Shown here in pieces: positions 1-7,504 of a DNA stretch of 32,233 nucleotides. This DNA is from Microcaldota archaeon (GTDB lineage Archaea; Micrarchaeota; Micrarchaeia; Micrarchaeales; CABMGC01). A program made the position numbers and the translations under genes. The stretch covers positions 1 to 32,233 of the forward strand of contig JAJYXO010000042.1 in the NCBI GenBank assembly GCA_021801765.1, written 5' to 3'. The stretch's first letter is position 1. Each line of letters begins with the position of its first letter. The notes under the pieces are model-generated. The model ran no database searches. It had not been told where the DNA came from and worked only from the letters and a program-made list of their open reading frames with translations.

Positions 1-428
1 GAATGAAGCAGGGAGCGGTGCCTATGACGCCAAGGCAGATAGAAGGGCTGGTCCGCCTGGCCGAATCCAGCGCAAAGGCAAGGCTTGCGGAAATAGTCGA
101 ACAGAAGGATGCAGAACTTGCAATAGGCCTCTTCGAATACATGCTCAACACCCTTGCCGTAGACAGGACCGGAAGAAGGGATATCGACGCATTGATAACA
201 GGCATGCCAAGGGAGAAAGTAAACAAGATAAACGTGCTTATGGGCATAATCAAAAAGCTCGAGGAGGAAGAAAAGAGCGCAAGGATGGTGAGGATACTCG
301 AGGAGGGCGAAAAGCAGGGCCTAGACCGCGCTTCAACTACCAAATACATAAACGAACTCGAAAGGAACGGGGATATCTTCAGCCCAAAACCAGGCATAAT
401 AAAGATAGTGCGAAGAGATGAGGAGTAA
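1..428 (+). CDS. mcm: MCM replicative DNA helicase, C-terminal part (5' truncated)
   Basis: This is the tail of the replicative minichromosome maintenance helicase, the ring ATPase that unwinds DNA at archaeal forks. The reading frame is open from the window edge (first full codon at 3), so the ATPase core lies outside. The visible part begins with the sensor-2/lid region (TPRQIEGLVRLAESSAKARL, close to the family pattern of R-Q-L-E-x-hh-R-L-x-E-A-x-A-x-x-x-L). The last ~80 residues form a charged helix and a small winged-helix-like domain (EEGEKQGLDRASTTKYINEL), as in archaeal MCMs. It ends six bases before the stop of the convergent kinase-like gene. The Met codon at position 3 is internal, not the start. 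The identification is firm; completeness cannot be judged. Confidence 0.9.
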   Translation, partial: MKQGAVPMTPRQIEGLVRLAESSAKARLAEIVEQKDAELAIGLFEYMLNTLAVDRTGRRDIDALITGMPREKVNKINVLMGIIKKLEEEEKSARMVRILEEGEKQGLDRASTTKYINELERNGDIFSPKPGIIKIVRRDEE

Positions 429-434
429 ATCCAT

Positions 435-1361
435 TCACAGCAGCTTCAGGACCACTAATGCTATGTCAAGCGCCAGGGCAACGCTGAAATTATCATCTAT
501 TATCAATGGAAGGCTCTCAACAACAGCAGCTATGAGCCCTAGCAGTATTCCAATCGGACCTATGAAAACAACGGAGATGGATGCAGCTGCAGCGAAATAT
601 GAGACTGAGCCTGCAATGCTCTTCCTGTAGTTGTAAGGCAGCTTTGCCTTTCCAAATTTCATGCCCACAAGCGTAGATATGGAATCTGCTATGAATATCG
701 CTGCGAAGACTGAGATTATGTCTCCTCTATTGCCAACGAATGCCATGGCCGCAAGCGTGCCGAGGGCAAGCCATATCGCCCCATAGCCCAGTTGGACGCG
801 CCGCCTCTCCGCGCGATATAAGATCATCGAGAGCCTGCTTCTTCTGCTGGTTATCGCATACGAAGCTACTCCGGAGGCAAGTATTATCAGCAGCATCACT
901 GCTTCTTCGGCGTAGCTTCCTCCGAAGAGCAGCACTCCGATCACTATTGCGCCGCATGCTATCTGTATTGTGTTCCTCCTTACCTCTATGTCCTTATGCG
1001 TATGCTTCTCCCTGGCGCTTCCGAACATTACTACGCTGCTGAGTACGCCAATAAGCAGTCCCTGCGCCATGTACGGTGCGGCTATCCCCAATGCAGATGC
1101 ACCAATCAGATATGCTGCTGAAATGAATGCAAAGAGGTAATCTGCCTTCTTACCGTAATATGATGCCATCATCGAAGAAACTGCTACGGCTCCAAGCAGC
1201 GGTATAATCTCCGCTCCTTCATAAGCGAAAAGCAGCACTGCCAAAATGAAGAAAGGCAGAAATCCTATGGCTGTTGTCCTGTTAAGTTTGGCTATCCTAT
1301 ATATTATAAGCAGTATTCCTGCAGCATAGAGCAAGACCTCCGCTATTCCTGCATACGCCAT
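435..1361 (-). CDS. Dolichol/phytol kinase-like (SEC59/COG0170) membrane protein
   Basis: Polytopic membrane protein of 308 residues with about eight to ten hydrophobic helices. The C-terminal third carries the SEC59/phytol-kinase pattern: IADSISTLVGMKFGKAKLP, then a KSIAGSVSYF segment (family K-S-x-x-G-S), then VESLPLIIDDNFSVALAL (family E-x-x-P-x-x-D-D-N). Known members use CTP to phosphorylate polyprenols such as dolichol or phytol, or salvage isoprenoid alcohols at the membrane. In an archaeon the likely substrate is a dolichol-type lipid carrier or geranylgeraniol; this is inference. Its start is 24 bases downstream of the sufS stop, so it may be read through from the suf operon without a functional link. 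The ATG at 1359-1361 has a G-rich stretch just upstream. Confidence 0.72.
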   Translation of the reverse strand: MAYAGIAEVLLYAAGILLIIYRIAKLNRTTAIGFLPFFILAVLLFAYEGAEIIPLLGAVAVSSMMASYYGKKADYLFAFISAAYLIGASALGIAAPYMAQGLLIGVLSSVVMFGSAREKHTHKDIEVRRNTIQIACGAIVIGVLLFGGSYAEEAVMLLIILASGVASYAITSRRSRLSMILYRAERRRVQLGYGAIWLALGTLAAMAFVGNRGDIISVFAAIFIADSISTLVGMKFGKAKLPYNYRKSIAGSVSYFAAAASISVVFIGPIGILLGLIAAVVESLPLIIDDNFSVALALDIALVVLKLL

Positions 1362-1385
1362 ACATTAACATCCCCTGCCATACTA

Positions 1386-2636
1386 TTAAGCCTTTCTTCC
1401 AAGCCTAAGCACCTTACGCACCTTTTCTACAGCCTCTATCACCCTATCTACCTCCTCTTCCTTGTTATAGAGATAGAAGCTCATTCTTGCAACTGCAGGC
1501 ACGCCTATAACCTTATTGACCAGCGGCATGGCGCAGTGGTGCCCTGCCCTTATGGCTATGTTTTCGCTGTCAAATATCGTAGAAGTGTCGTGCGGGTGCG
1601 CCCCTTCTATGTTGAAAGAGATTACTCCTGCCCTGTTGCCGCTCTCCATCCCTTCAGAGCGTATGCCATAGACAGTTATGCCTTTATCCTCCTCAAACCT
1701 CTTAAGCGCATATGCAGTCAGGTCCAGCTCATGTTTCCTTATATTCTCTATTCCTACCTTCTTCAGGTATTCCACTGCAGCGCCAAGGCCGATGCCACCT
1801 TCGATATTAGGCGTTCCTGCCTCAAACTTCCATGGGAGCTCATTCCATGTGCTTTCGTCGAAATCTACACTCCTTATCATATCTCCGCCGCCTAATGCAG
1901 GCTGAATCCCTTCGAGTATCTCCTCCTTGCCGTATAGCACCCCTATGCCTGCAGGCCCCAGCATCTTATGGCTGGAGAAGGCAAAGAAGTCGCATCCGAT
2001 ATCCTCTACATCTACTTTAATATGGGGCACCGATTGCGCACCATCGACGAGGACAACAGCGCCATTTCCATGCGCCATGCTAGTCATCTTCTTTGCATCG
2101 TTGATGCTTCCTAAGACATTAGACACATGGGTGAAGGAAACGAGTTTCGGGCCCAGTGAGACCTTTTCAGCATAATCTTCCATATCTACCTTAAAAGAAT
2201 CGTCAACCTCCACATAATCCAGCACTGCCTTCTTTCTTTTAACAAGCAACTGCCATGGCACTATGTTGCTGTGGTGCTCCATCTTCGTAATTAGTATATG
2301 GTCCCCTTCATGGATCTTCTCCTCAGCCCAGGTGAGGGCAGCCAGGTTTATGGCCTCTGTTGTGTTTCTGCAGTAGATTATGTTTCTGTACGATCCGGCG
2401 TTTATCATCTCAGATACAAGCTCCTTGGAATGCACATATGCATCAGTTGCCTTCATAGAGATATCGTAGAGCCCCCTGTGTATGTTTGCATTGTAGTTCC
2501 TGTAGTAATCGCTTATTGCGTCTATGACTGCGTTTGGTTTCTGCGATGTCGCCGCGCTGTCGAGGTATGCCAAATACTTGCCATTCCTCATAGTGCCAAG
2601 TATGGGGAAATCCTTTCTTATCTCTTCTATATCCAT
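1386..2636 (-). CDS. sufS: Cysteine desulfurase SufS
   Basis: PLP-dependent class V aminotransferase-fold enzyme that removes sulfur from L-cysteine and feeds it as persulfide to the SUF Fe-S assembly machine. At 416 residues it has normal family length. The PLP lysine sits in SSHKMLGPAGIG (Lys224). The PLP-binding HHSN and DGAQ motifs are at about 121 and 198. The catalytic cysteine lies in RAGHHCAMP (Cys368), the group II (SufS) RxGHHCA signature rather than the IscS type. Eight bases separate it from sufC, so the two are co-transcribed. No SufE or SufU partner gene lies next to it in the window. Confidence 0.95.
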   Translation of the reverse strand: MDIEEIRKDFPILGTMRNGKYLAYLDSAATSQKPNAVIDAISDYYRNYNANIHRGLYDISMKATDAYVHSKELVSEMINAGSYRNIIYCRNTTEAINLAALTWAEEKIHEGDHILITKMEHHSNIVPWQLLVKRKKAVLDYVEVDDSFKVDMEDYAEKVSLGPKLVSFTHVSNVLGSINDAKKMTSMAHGNGAVVLVDGAQSVPHIKVDVEDIGCDFFAFSSHKMLGPAGIGVLYGKEEILEGIQPALGGGDMIRSVDFDESTWNELPWKFEAGTPNIEGGIGLGAAVEYLKKVGIENIRKHELDLTAYALKRFEEDKGITVYGIRSEGMESGNRAGVISFNIEGAHPHDTSTIFDSENIAIRAGHHCAMPLVNKVIGVPAVARMSFYLYNKEEEVDRVIEAVEKVRKVLRLGRKA

Positions 2637-2644
2637 ATCCAGAC

Positions 2645-3370
2645 CTACGCGTTGTATCCCTTCTCCTCTACTTCTGTTATCAACTCCTTGCCTCCCTCCT
2701 TTATTATCACTCCGTCCTTCATTACGTGTATGAACTGCGGCTCCATATAGTTCAGTATCCTGCTGTAATGTGTTATCAGCAGTATGCCCATCTCGTTCTT
2801 GCTCCGGAGCTGATTTATGCCTTCCGCAACAACCCTCACCGCATCTATGTCTAGCCCGGAATCCGGTTCGTCAAGTATCGCTACCTTCGGCTTTAGGATC
2901 GCCATCTGGAGTATCTCTATCTTCTTTTTCTCCCCTCCTGAAAACCCGAAGTTTAACGATCTGCCTATAAGGTCTTCTTTTATAGAGAGAGAGCTGACGC
3001 TGTTCTTCACCTCCGCCATGAAGTCCTTAAACGAGAGTCTGTCCCCGTATATCGATCCCTTTGCAGCATTCAGAAAGCTCATAAAGCCCAGACCTTCGAC
3101 CTCTACGGGATTCTGAAACTGCAGGAAGATTCCGAGCTTTGCCCTTTCATCAACCTTCATCCCCAATATGCTCTTCCCATCTACTAATATGTCTCCTCCA
3201 GTCGCCTTAAGGTCAGGCTGGCCCATTATTGCCTTGGCAAGCGTGGTCTTTCCTGATCCATTGGGGCCCATGACAACATGGAGCTCCCCTTTTCTGATCT
3301 TCAGGCTTACTCCCTTTACTATCTCCTTCTCTTCTGCAGATATGTGCAAATCTTTTATTTCCAATTCCAC
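2645..3370 (-). CDS. sufC: SUF Fe-S assembly ATPase SufC
   Basis: ABC-type soluble ATPase of the SufBCD scaffold that assembles Fe-S clusters. At 241 residues it has the usual length. Walker A is GPNGSGKTT (35-43), the Q-loop lies in FLQFQNPVEVEG (about 82-93), the signature is FSGGEKKK (143-150), and Walker B is VAILDEPDSGLD (163-174). The GEKKK form of the signature is typical of SufC. The start is a GTG (3368-3370) directly abutting the TGA stop of sufD (3371-3373), which implies translational coupling. It lies between sufD and sufS in a single leftward operon. Confidence 0.95.
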   Translation of the reverse strand: MELEIKDLHISAEEKEIVKGVSLKIRKGELHVVMGPNGSGKTTLAKAIMGQPDLKATGGDILVDGKSILGMKVDERAKLGIFLQFQNPVEVEGLGFMSFLNAAKGSIYGDRLSFKDFMAEVKNSVSSLSIKEDLIGRSLNFGFSGGEKKKIEILQMAILKPKVAILDEPDSGLDIDAVRVVAEGINQLRSKNEMGILLITHYSRILNYMEPQFIHVMKDGVIIKEGGKELITEVEEKGYNA

Positions 3371-4600
3371 TCAATCACCATTATTCATTGCTTCTGACCA
3401 GATTCCCCTAGAGGTCAGGCTGCTCACATCGCCGAATGTGCTCTTGCCTATCCTGCCCAACACGAGTGAAGAGGCAATCTCCCTTATTCTCGGGTCGCCT
3501 ATGCCAGACAGATACCTGGATAGAAACGCAGACACAAACATCTCCCTAGCCTGCTCCTCCTTTACTCCTCGCGCTCCCATATAGAATATCGCATCCTTGT
3601 CCATAGGCGCTGTTGCAGCGCTGTGCGTTGCGGATACCTCGTCGCTATAATCTATCGACATGTCTGGAAGTGCGTCAATGTGCGCAGTCTGGCTAAGAAG
3701 TATCCCCCTCTCCGTTATCCTTGACTTTGCCCCCTTAGTCCATTTGTCTACTTTTGCATATCCTTTAAAGACGCAATTCGAATTTCCGTCAAGCACTGCG
3801 CCCGACTCCAGCATCGCATTGCTCTTCTGGCTTGCATTCGTTATAAACGTATTTATATCAAATCTTTGTTCTGAAGCACCGTATACTACCTCACTTACGC
3901 GGACATCGCTGCCTATTCCTGAAGCGCTCACTTTCCCTATGGCTTTAGTCAGCGCAGCGCCGTTGTACGCAGCGTTTATCCTCAGGCTTGAGCTATTGCC
4001 GGCATATCCTTTGAAGAGGTTAACTAAATTGGCGTTTTTGTTCTCACAGTGCACCTGGTTTATCTCTACCTTGGAGCTTTCTGCAGCCGCCTCGTGCATT
4101 ACAGATACCAGCGACCTGCGGTCTGATGTAGAAAAATAAAATTCCGAAAGGCTTATGGCCGAGGAGTCTGCGTCTACAAACACCTGCGAGAAATCGCTCC
4201 CATCGTTTACAAAGAGCGCATTTATCTTAACCGCCTCTCCTGTGGCTCTGATCAGCAGCGCCCTTTCAGAATATGCATTTGAGAACGCGGCAAGTTTTCC
4301 TTCACTGCTCTTGTATTGTTTGCGTCCAAGCACTTCTGCTATATCCTGCATCCTTTCTATCCTGACATTACTGCTCTTGTTCCTGATGAAATCTCCGAAG
4401 AGAACAACGTCGAAGTTAATGCTGAGGCTCTTCTCCACATGCTCTAAGAATTTCCTCTTGTCAGAGGCCCCCGCCGCTTCAGTCTTCTCCAAAGGCACGC
4501 TTACGCTGTACTTTTTGTATAACTCCTCTGTCTCATAAGGCATGGACATATAATGACGCATAGCGTCATTTCTAAACTCTTCGTAATTCAAAACCTGCAC
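3371..4600 (-). CDS. sufD: SUF Fe-S assembly scaffold protein SufD
   Basis: Beta-helix scaffold protein, partner of SufB in the SufBC2D complex. The 409-residue product has a poorly conserved N-terminal half and the recognisable SufB/SufD C-terminal core: MLESGAVLDGNSNC, a YSDEVSATHSAATAP segment (the family H-S-A-A-T histidine region) and FYMGARGVKEEQAREMFVSAF. The start is a GTG (4598-4600), nine bases after the sufB stop. It is more diverged than SufB, as is normal for SufD. It could only be confused with a second SufB paralogue; the position after a clear SufB and before SufC supports SufD. Confidence 0.88.
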   Translation of the reverse strand: MQVLNYEEFRNDAMRHYMSMPYETEELYKKYSVSVPLEKTEAAGASDKRKFLEHVEKSLSINFDVVLFGDFIRNKSSNVRIERMQDIAEVLGRKQYKSSEGKLAAFSNAYSERALLIRATGEAVKINALFVNDGSDFSQVFVDADSSAISLSEFYFSTSDRRSLVSVMHEAAAESSKVEINQVHCENKNANLVNLFKGYAGNSSSLRINAAYNGAALTKAIGKVSASGIGSDVRVSEVVYGASEQRFDINTFITNASQKSNAMLESGAVLDGNSNCVFKGYAKVDKWTKGAKSRITERGILLSQTAHIDALPDMSIDYSDEVSATHSAATAPMDKDAIFYMGARGVKEEQAREMFVSAFLSRYLSGIGDPRIREIASSLVLGRIGKSTFGDVSSLTSRGIWSEAMNNGD

Positions 4601-4609
4601 CTTTATCCG

Positions 4610-6022
4610 TCAGCCTACTCCGCCGCTAGTATCAAGCTTTATAAGCCTCTTCAGCTCCAGCGAGTACTCCATAGGCAGTACTTTTGTAAGATCCTCTATG
4701 AATCCAAGGACAATCATCGCCACTGCGTCATCCTCAGATATTCCCCTGGACATCAGGTAGAATATCTCTTCGCTGCTTATCTTGCCTATTTTTGCTTCGT
4801 GGCTTATCACAGCATCATTTCTGTTTATCTGGTTGTAGGGATAGGTGTTGGTTTTTGCGAATCCGTCCAGAAGCAGCGCGTCGCATGAAACATGGGCCTT
4901 CACATCCGCAGCGTTCTTTGCCACATGCATAAGCCCTCTAAATGTCGTTACCCCGCTTCCTTTCGAAATGCTCTTCGATATAATCTTCGATGTGGTCTTA
5001 GGCGCAAGGTGGTATATTTTCCCTCCGGAGTCCTGCACCTGCCCTTCACCTGCTATCGCAATTGAAAGAACCTCTCCCTTTGCCTTAGGTCCCATCAGGA
5101 ATATGCTTGGATATTTCATATTTATCTTGCTTCCTATGTTGGCATCTATCCACTCTACACTCGCGCCTTCTGCAGCATGCGCCCTCTGCGTTACAAGGTT
5201 ATATACGTTCTTTGACCAGTTCTGTATAGTGACGTACCTTATGTGCGCATTCTTCTCTGCAACAAGCTCCACAACAGCAGAGTGCAGCGAATTAGACGCA
5301 TAGACTGGGGCAGTGCAGCCTTCTATGTAAGTGACATCAGAGCCTTCATCTGCGATTATCAGCGTGCGTTCAAACTGCCCTGACTTTTCTGCGTTTATCC
5401 TGAAGTAAGCGTTAAGCGGCATAGGCACTTTCACCCCTTTGGGTATATATATGAAAGAACCTCCTGACCATGTGGCTGTGTTCAGCGCTGCAAACTTATT
5501 GTCTGTAGGGGGTATAATCCTTCCAAAGTATTTCTTGACTAGCTCTGGATACTTTTTAACTGCAGTATCTGTGTCAACGAAGATTATTCCAAGCCTGTCG
5601 AGCTCTTCGTTAACGTGGGAGTAGACTACCGACGAATCGAACTGAGCCTCGGCTCCTGCAAAGAACTTCCTCTCTGCCTCAGGCACGCCGAGCTTGTCAA
5701 AAGTCCTCTTTATGTCCTCTGGAACATCATCCCAGCTCTTCGCCTCCTTTCCCTTAGGGCTTCTGTAGTAATAAACGTCATCAAAGTTGATGTCACTGAG
5801 GTCAGCCCCCCACCTTGGCATGGGCTTGCTCTCGAATACCCTGTATGCCGCCAGCCTCTTTTCCAGCATCCACTCCGGCTCATTCTTTATCTTGGATATC
5901 TTGCGCACCACATCCTCAGAAAGGCCCTTTTCGAAATCCTCGTACTCTACCTTTTCGCTGAACCCGTACCTCTCAACATATTCATTCGCATTTACTAGGG
6001 ATTCCACCTGTTTGTCTACCAT
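4610..6022 (-). CDS. sufB: SUF Fe-S assembly scaffold protein SufB
   Basis: Central scaffold of the SUF system on which the nascent Fe-S cluster is built. The 470-residue product shows strong family blocks: an N-terminal YGFSEKVEYEDFEKGLSE region, KFAALNTATWSGGSFIYIPK, VTYIEGCTAPVYASNSLHSA, and VISHEAKIGKISSEEIFYLM near the C-terminus. The length matches complete SufB without intein or truncation. The ATG at 6020-6022 lies 15 bases after the stop of the upstream HTH regulator, so it is the second gene of the operon. Confidence 0.96.
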   Translation of the reverse strand: MVDKQVESLVNANEYVERYGFSEKVEYEDFEKGLSEDVVRKISKIKNEPEWMLEKRLAAYRVFESKPMPRWGADLSDINFDDVYYYRSPKGKEAKSWDDVPEDIKRTFDKLGVPEAERKFFAGAEAQFDSSVVYSHVNEELDRLGIIFVDTDTAVKKYPELVKKYFGRIIPPTDNKFAALNTATWSGGSFIYIPKGVKVPMPLNAYFRINAEKSGQFERTLIIADEGSDVTYIEGCTAPVYASNSLHSAVVELVAEKNAHIRYVTIQNWSKNVYNLVTQRAHAAEGASVEWIDANIGSKINMKYPSIFLMGPKAKGEVLSIAIAGEGQVQDSGGKIYHLAPKTTSKIISKSISKGSGVTTFRGLMHVAKNAADVKAHVSCDALLLDGFAKTNTYPYNQINRNDAVISHEAKIGKISSEEIFYLMSRGISEDDAVAMIVLGFIEDLTKVLPMEYSLELKRLIKLDTSGGVG

Positions 6023-6037
6023 TATTTACACCAAAAT

Positions 6038-6358
6038 TCATTTTGTAGATGCGAAACTGCATCCGAAGTTGTTCACTGTCGTGCATATCTTGCATATGCA
6101 TAAATTCACAGCACCTATCTTTCCAGAGGCTATCTCCTTGGCATAGGATTCAATAATTCCCCTGTCAAGCTTCGCTTCTATATCCTTGATTTTTACAGAG
6201 TACTTCTCCCTTATGTACTTGCTAACAGCAGCTTGGGTTATTCCGAGATAGCTGGATATCTCTTCTTCTTTTATATTGTATTTAGTCTTAAGTTCTTTAA
6301 TAAGCGCCAACCTTACTGCAGGTATCACTTCCTTTGCTGCTATCTCATATCCAAGCAT
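6038..6358 (-). CDS. HTH regulator with C-terminal cysteine cluster; candidate suf operon Fe-S sensor
   Basis: A 106-residue DNA-binding protein, first gene of the suf operon. Residues about 12-55 form a helix-turn-helix with a standard recognition segment (SSYLGITQAAVSKYIREKY). The family resembles the archaeal COG2522 regulators. The C-terminus carries four cysteines in a C-x-C-x2-C-x7-C pattern (Cys87, 89, 92, 100), suited to bind an Fe-S cluster or zinc. Position, 15 bases ahead of sufB and directly behind the operon promoter, suggests it senses Fe-S or iron status and autoregulates the suf genes, as IscR and SufR do in bacteria by unrelated folds. DNA binding is well supported; the metal and the regulatory sign are inference. 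Confidence 0.8.
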   Translation of the reverse strand: MLGYEIAAKEVIPAVRLALIKELKTKYNIKEEEISSYLGITQAAVSKYIREKYSVKIKDIEAKLDRGIIESYAKEIASGKIGAVNLCICKICTTVNNFGCSFASTK

Positions 6359-6399
6359 AAGACCACTAATATAACCCAGTTATAATTATCTTGGTAAAT

Positions 6400-6409
6400 G
6401 TTTATAAAC
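6400..6409 (-). promoter_or_regulatory. TATA box of suf operon overlapping a perfect palindrome
   Basis: On the minus strand an archaeal TATA element (TTTATAAA, 6401-6408) lies about 26 bases upstream of an expected transcription start near 6378. This would give a leader of about 20 bases before the regulator ATG at 6358. The TATA is embedded in the perfect 10-base palindrome GTTTATAAAC and is flanked by TTGG on both sides (6391-6394, 6411-6414). A repressor binding here would block TBP. TATA boxes are often partly palindromic, so operator function is only a suggestion. Confidence 0.5.
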
Positions 6410-6478
6410 CTTGGCAATAAGCTGGCCTTGCACGAATAATGAGATTCGCGCTTTTATCTGGACTTTTATGCTTATTCT

Positions 6479-6502
6479 TATAGAGCCTAATAAGCTCCTA
6501 TA
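6479..6502. other. Bulged inverted repeat between divergent promoters
   Basis: TATAGAGC, a seven-base loop, then GCT-C-CTATA can pair as an 8-bp stem with one bulged C. It sits between the suf promoter (6400-6409) and the pilin promoter (about 6561) in the divergent intergenic region 6359-6597. It could be a protein-binding site or a weak structure. The rest of this intergenic stretch shows nothing recognisable. Confidence 0.3.
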
Positions 6503-6560
6503 TCTGCATCTTCGGGTAACAAGCCCTATCCTTCAATTTAATGCACAGCTTATGCTAAAC

Positions 6561-6569
6561 ACATAAAAA
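6561..6569 (+). promoter_or_regulatory. Probable TATA box for pilin operon
   Basis: The A/T-rich element ACATAAAAA lies about 25 bases before an expected start near 6590. The first available ATG is at 6598, which would make the transcript nearly leaderless. The ATG favoured by homology is at 6631. Confidence 0.4.
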
Positions 6570-6630
6570 GATTCATATGGATAGCTAATTCGGTGCAATG
6601 ACAATATTTCTGCATAGTAAATGTATATCT

Positions 6631-7500
6631 ATGATAAAATCCCAGTCCGCAATGGAGTACCTGATGACCTACGGATGGTCCATACTGGTTGTAGCAGTTG
6701 TCCTCGGCGCCCTCGCCTATCTTGGAGTCTTCAATCCCCTTTATTTCGCTCCGAAGGCAAACCCAGGAAGTTGCCAGGTCTTCCGGCCTAACGGCGCCGG
6801 AACTTCTTACGATATAAATTTGCTCGGGGTCTGTAATAATGAGATACCGCAGTTTGTTGGTAAATTCAATGGTTATGACAGTGCAATGTTAGCACAGAAT
6901 GCAATTCCGAATGCAATGTCTGCTATCACGATTACGCTATGGATCGATCCTTTTAATAGTTTATCTTCTTGGACGCTTCCTTTTACTGATGAGTGGACAC
7001 AGCAAATAGCCTGGGATGGTAGCAGCATAGCTGGCACTACTAATGGCGGTAACTGGGGTTATTCTCCAAAACTTCTTACTAATTCCTGGTATTTTGTTGC
7101 GCTTTCAGCGAATAATATCGGAGGAACGCTTTACGTTAATGGAGATGCAGTAAACACTTTGTCTGGCTCAATTGCATCTGAGAGTACTACTGTATATATA
7201 GGGGGCACAGGCGAAGCAGGAGGCGGAGGTTGCTGTGCATATGCTTTCGATGGATACATATCTAATGTACAAGTTTATAACGCATCTCTTGATCAGAGTT
7301 CAATAATCGCCCTATATCAGGAAGGGATAGGAGGAGCGCCTATAAATTTGCAGAGCCTCCAAGATTGGTGGCCGCTTAATGGAGATGTTAATGATTACTC
7401 GGGCAATTACCATGATGGCACTACTTATTCATATCCAAGCTCTTTAAATCAGAATGATCTGTATACGGATAGTTGGATAAACAGCTATAATCCTCCGTGA
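6631..7500 (+). CDS. Class III prepilin with LamG-like lectin domain (copy 1)
   Basis: Secreted, pilin-like protein of about 289 residues. It starts MIKSQSAMEYLMTYGW; the QSAMEYL motif is the archaeal class III signal (PF04021 type), cleaved before the Gln by a prepilin peptidase (EppA type). The hydrophobic assembly helix SILVVAVVLGALAYLGVF follows. Then comes a short Cys-containing linker (GSCQVFRPNGAGTSYDINLL...VCN). Next is a concanavalin-A/LamG-like beta-sandwich: ITITLWIDP, WYFVALSANNIGGTLYVNG, FDGYISNVQVYNASLDQSSI. It ends with a WWPLNGDVNDYSGN segment. This suggests a pilus or surface filament that displays a sugar-binding head. An upstream in-frame ATG at 6598 would add 11 residues. 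I prefer 6631 because copy 2 begins at the matching point. Confidence 0.82.
   Translation: MIKSQSAMEYLMTYGWSILVVAVVLGALAYLGVFNPLYFAPKANPGSCQVFRPNGAGTSYDINLLGVCNNEIPQFVGKFNGYDSAMLAQNAIPNAMSAITITLWIDPFNSLSSWTLPFTDEWTQQIAWDGSSIAGTTNGGNWGYSPKLLTNSWYFVALSANNIGGTLYVNGDAVNTLSGSIASESTTVYIGGTGEAGGGGCCAYAFDGYISNVQVYNASLDQSSIIALYQEGIGGAPINLQSLQDWWPLNGDVNDYSGNYHDGTTYSYPSSLNQNDLYTDSWINSYNPP
6637..6873 (+). repeat. Direct repeat: conserved pilin 5' module (unit 1; unit 2 at 7514-7750)
   Basis: About 237 bases encoding the signal motif, helix and Cys linker recur at 7514-7750. By hand count about 39 bases differ (roughly 83% identity), yet only about 5 of 79 codons change the residue (V/I, N/D, F/Y, G/A, K/R). 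Differences are therefore nearly all synonymous. The repeats are in the same orientation 877 bases apart and could support recombination or gene conversion. Confidence 0.85.
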
Positions 7501-7504
7501 TCTT

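Noticed and set aside
740-1042. Plus-strand open frame opposite the kinase-like gene
   Set aside because: Arg/Ser/Leu-rich shadow of a membrane protein frame, with no independent support.
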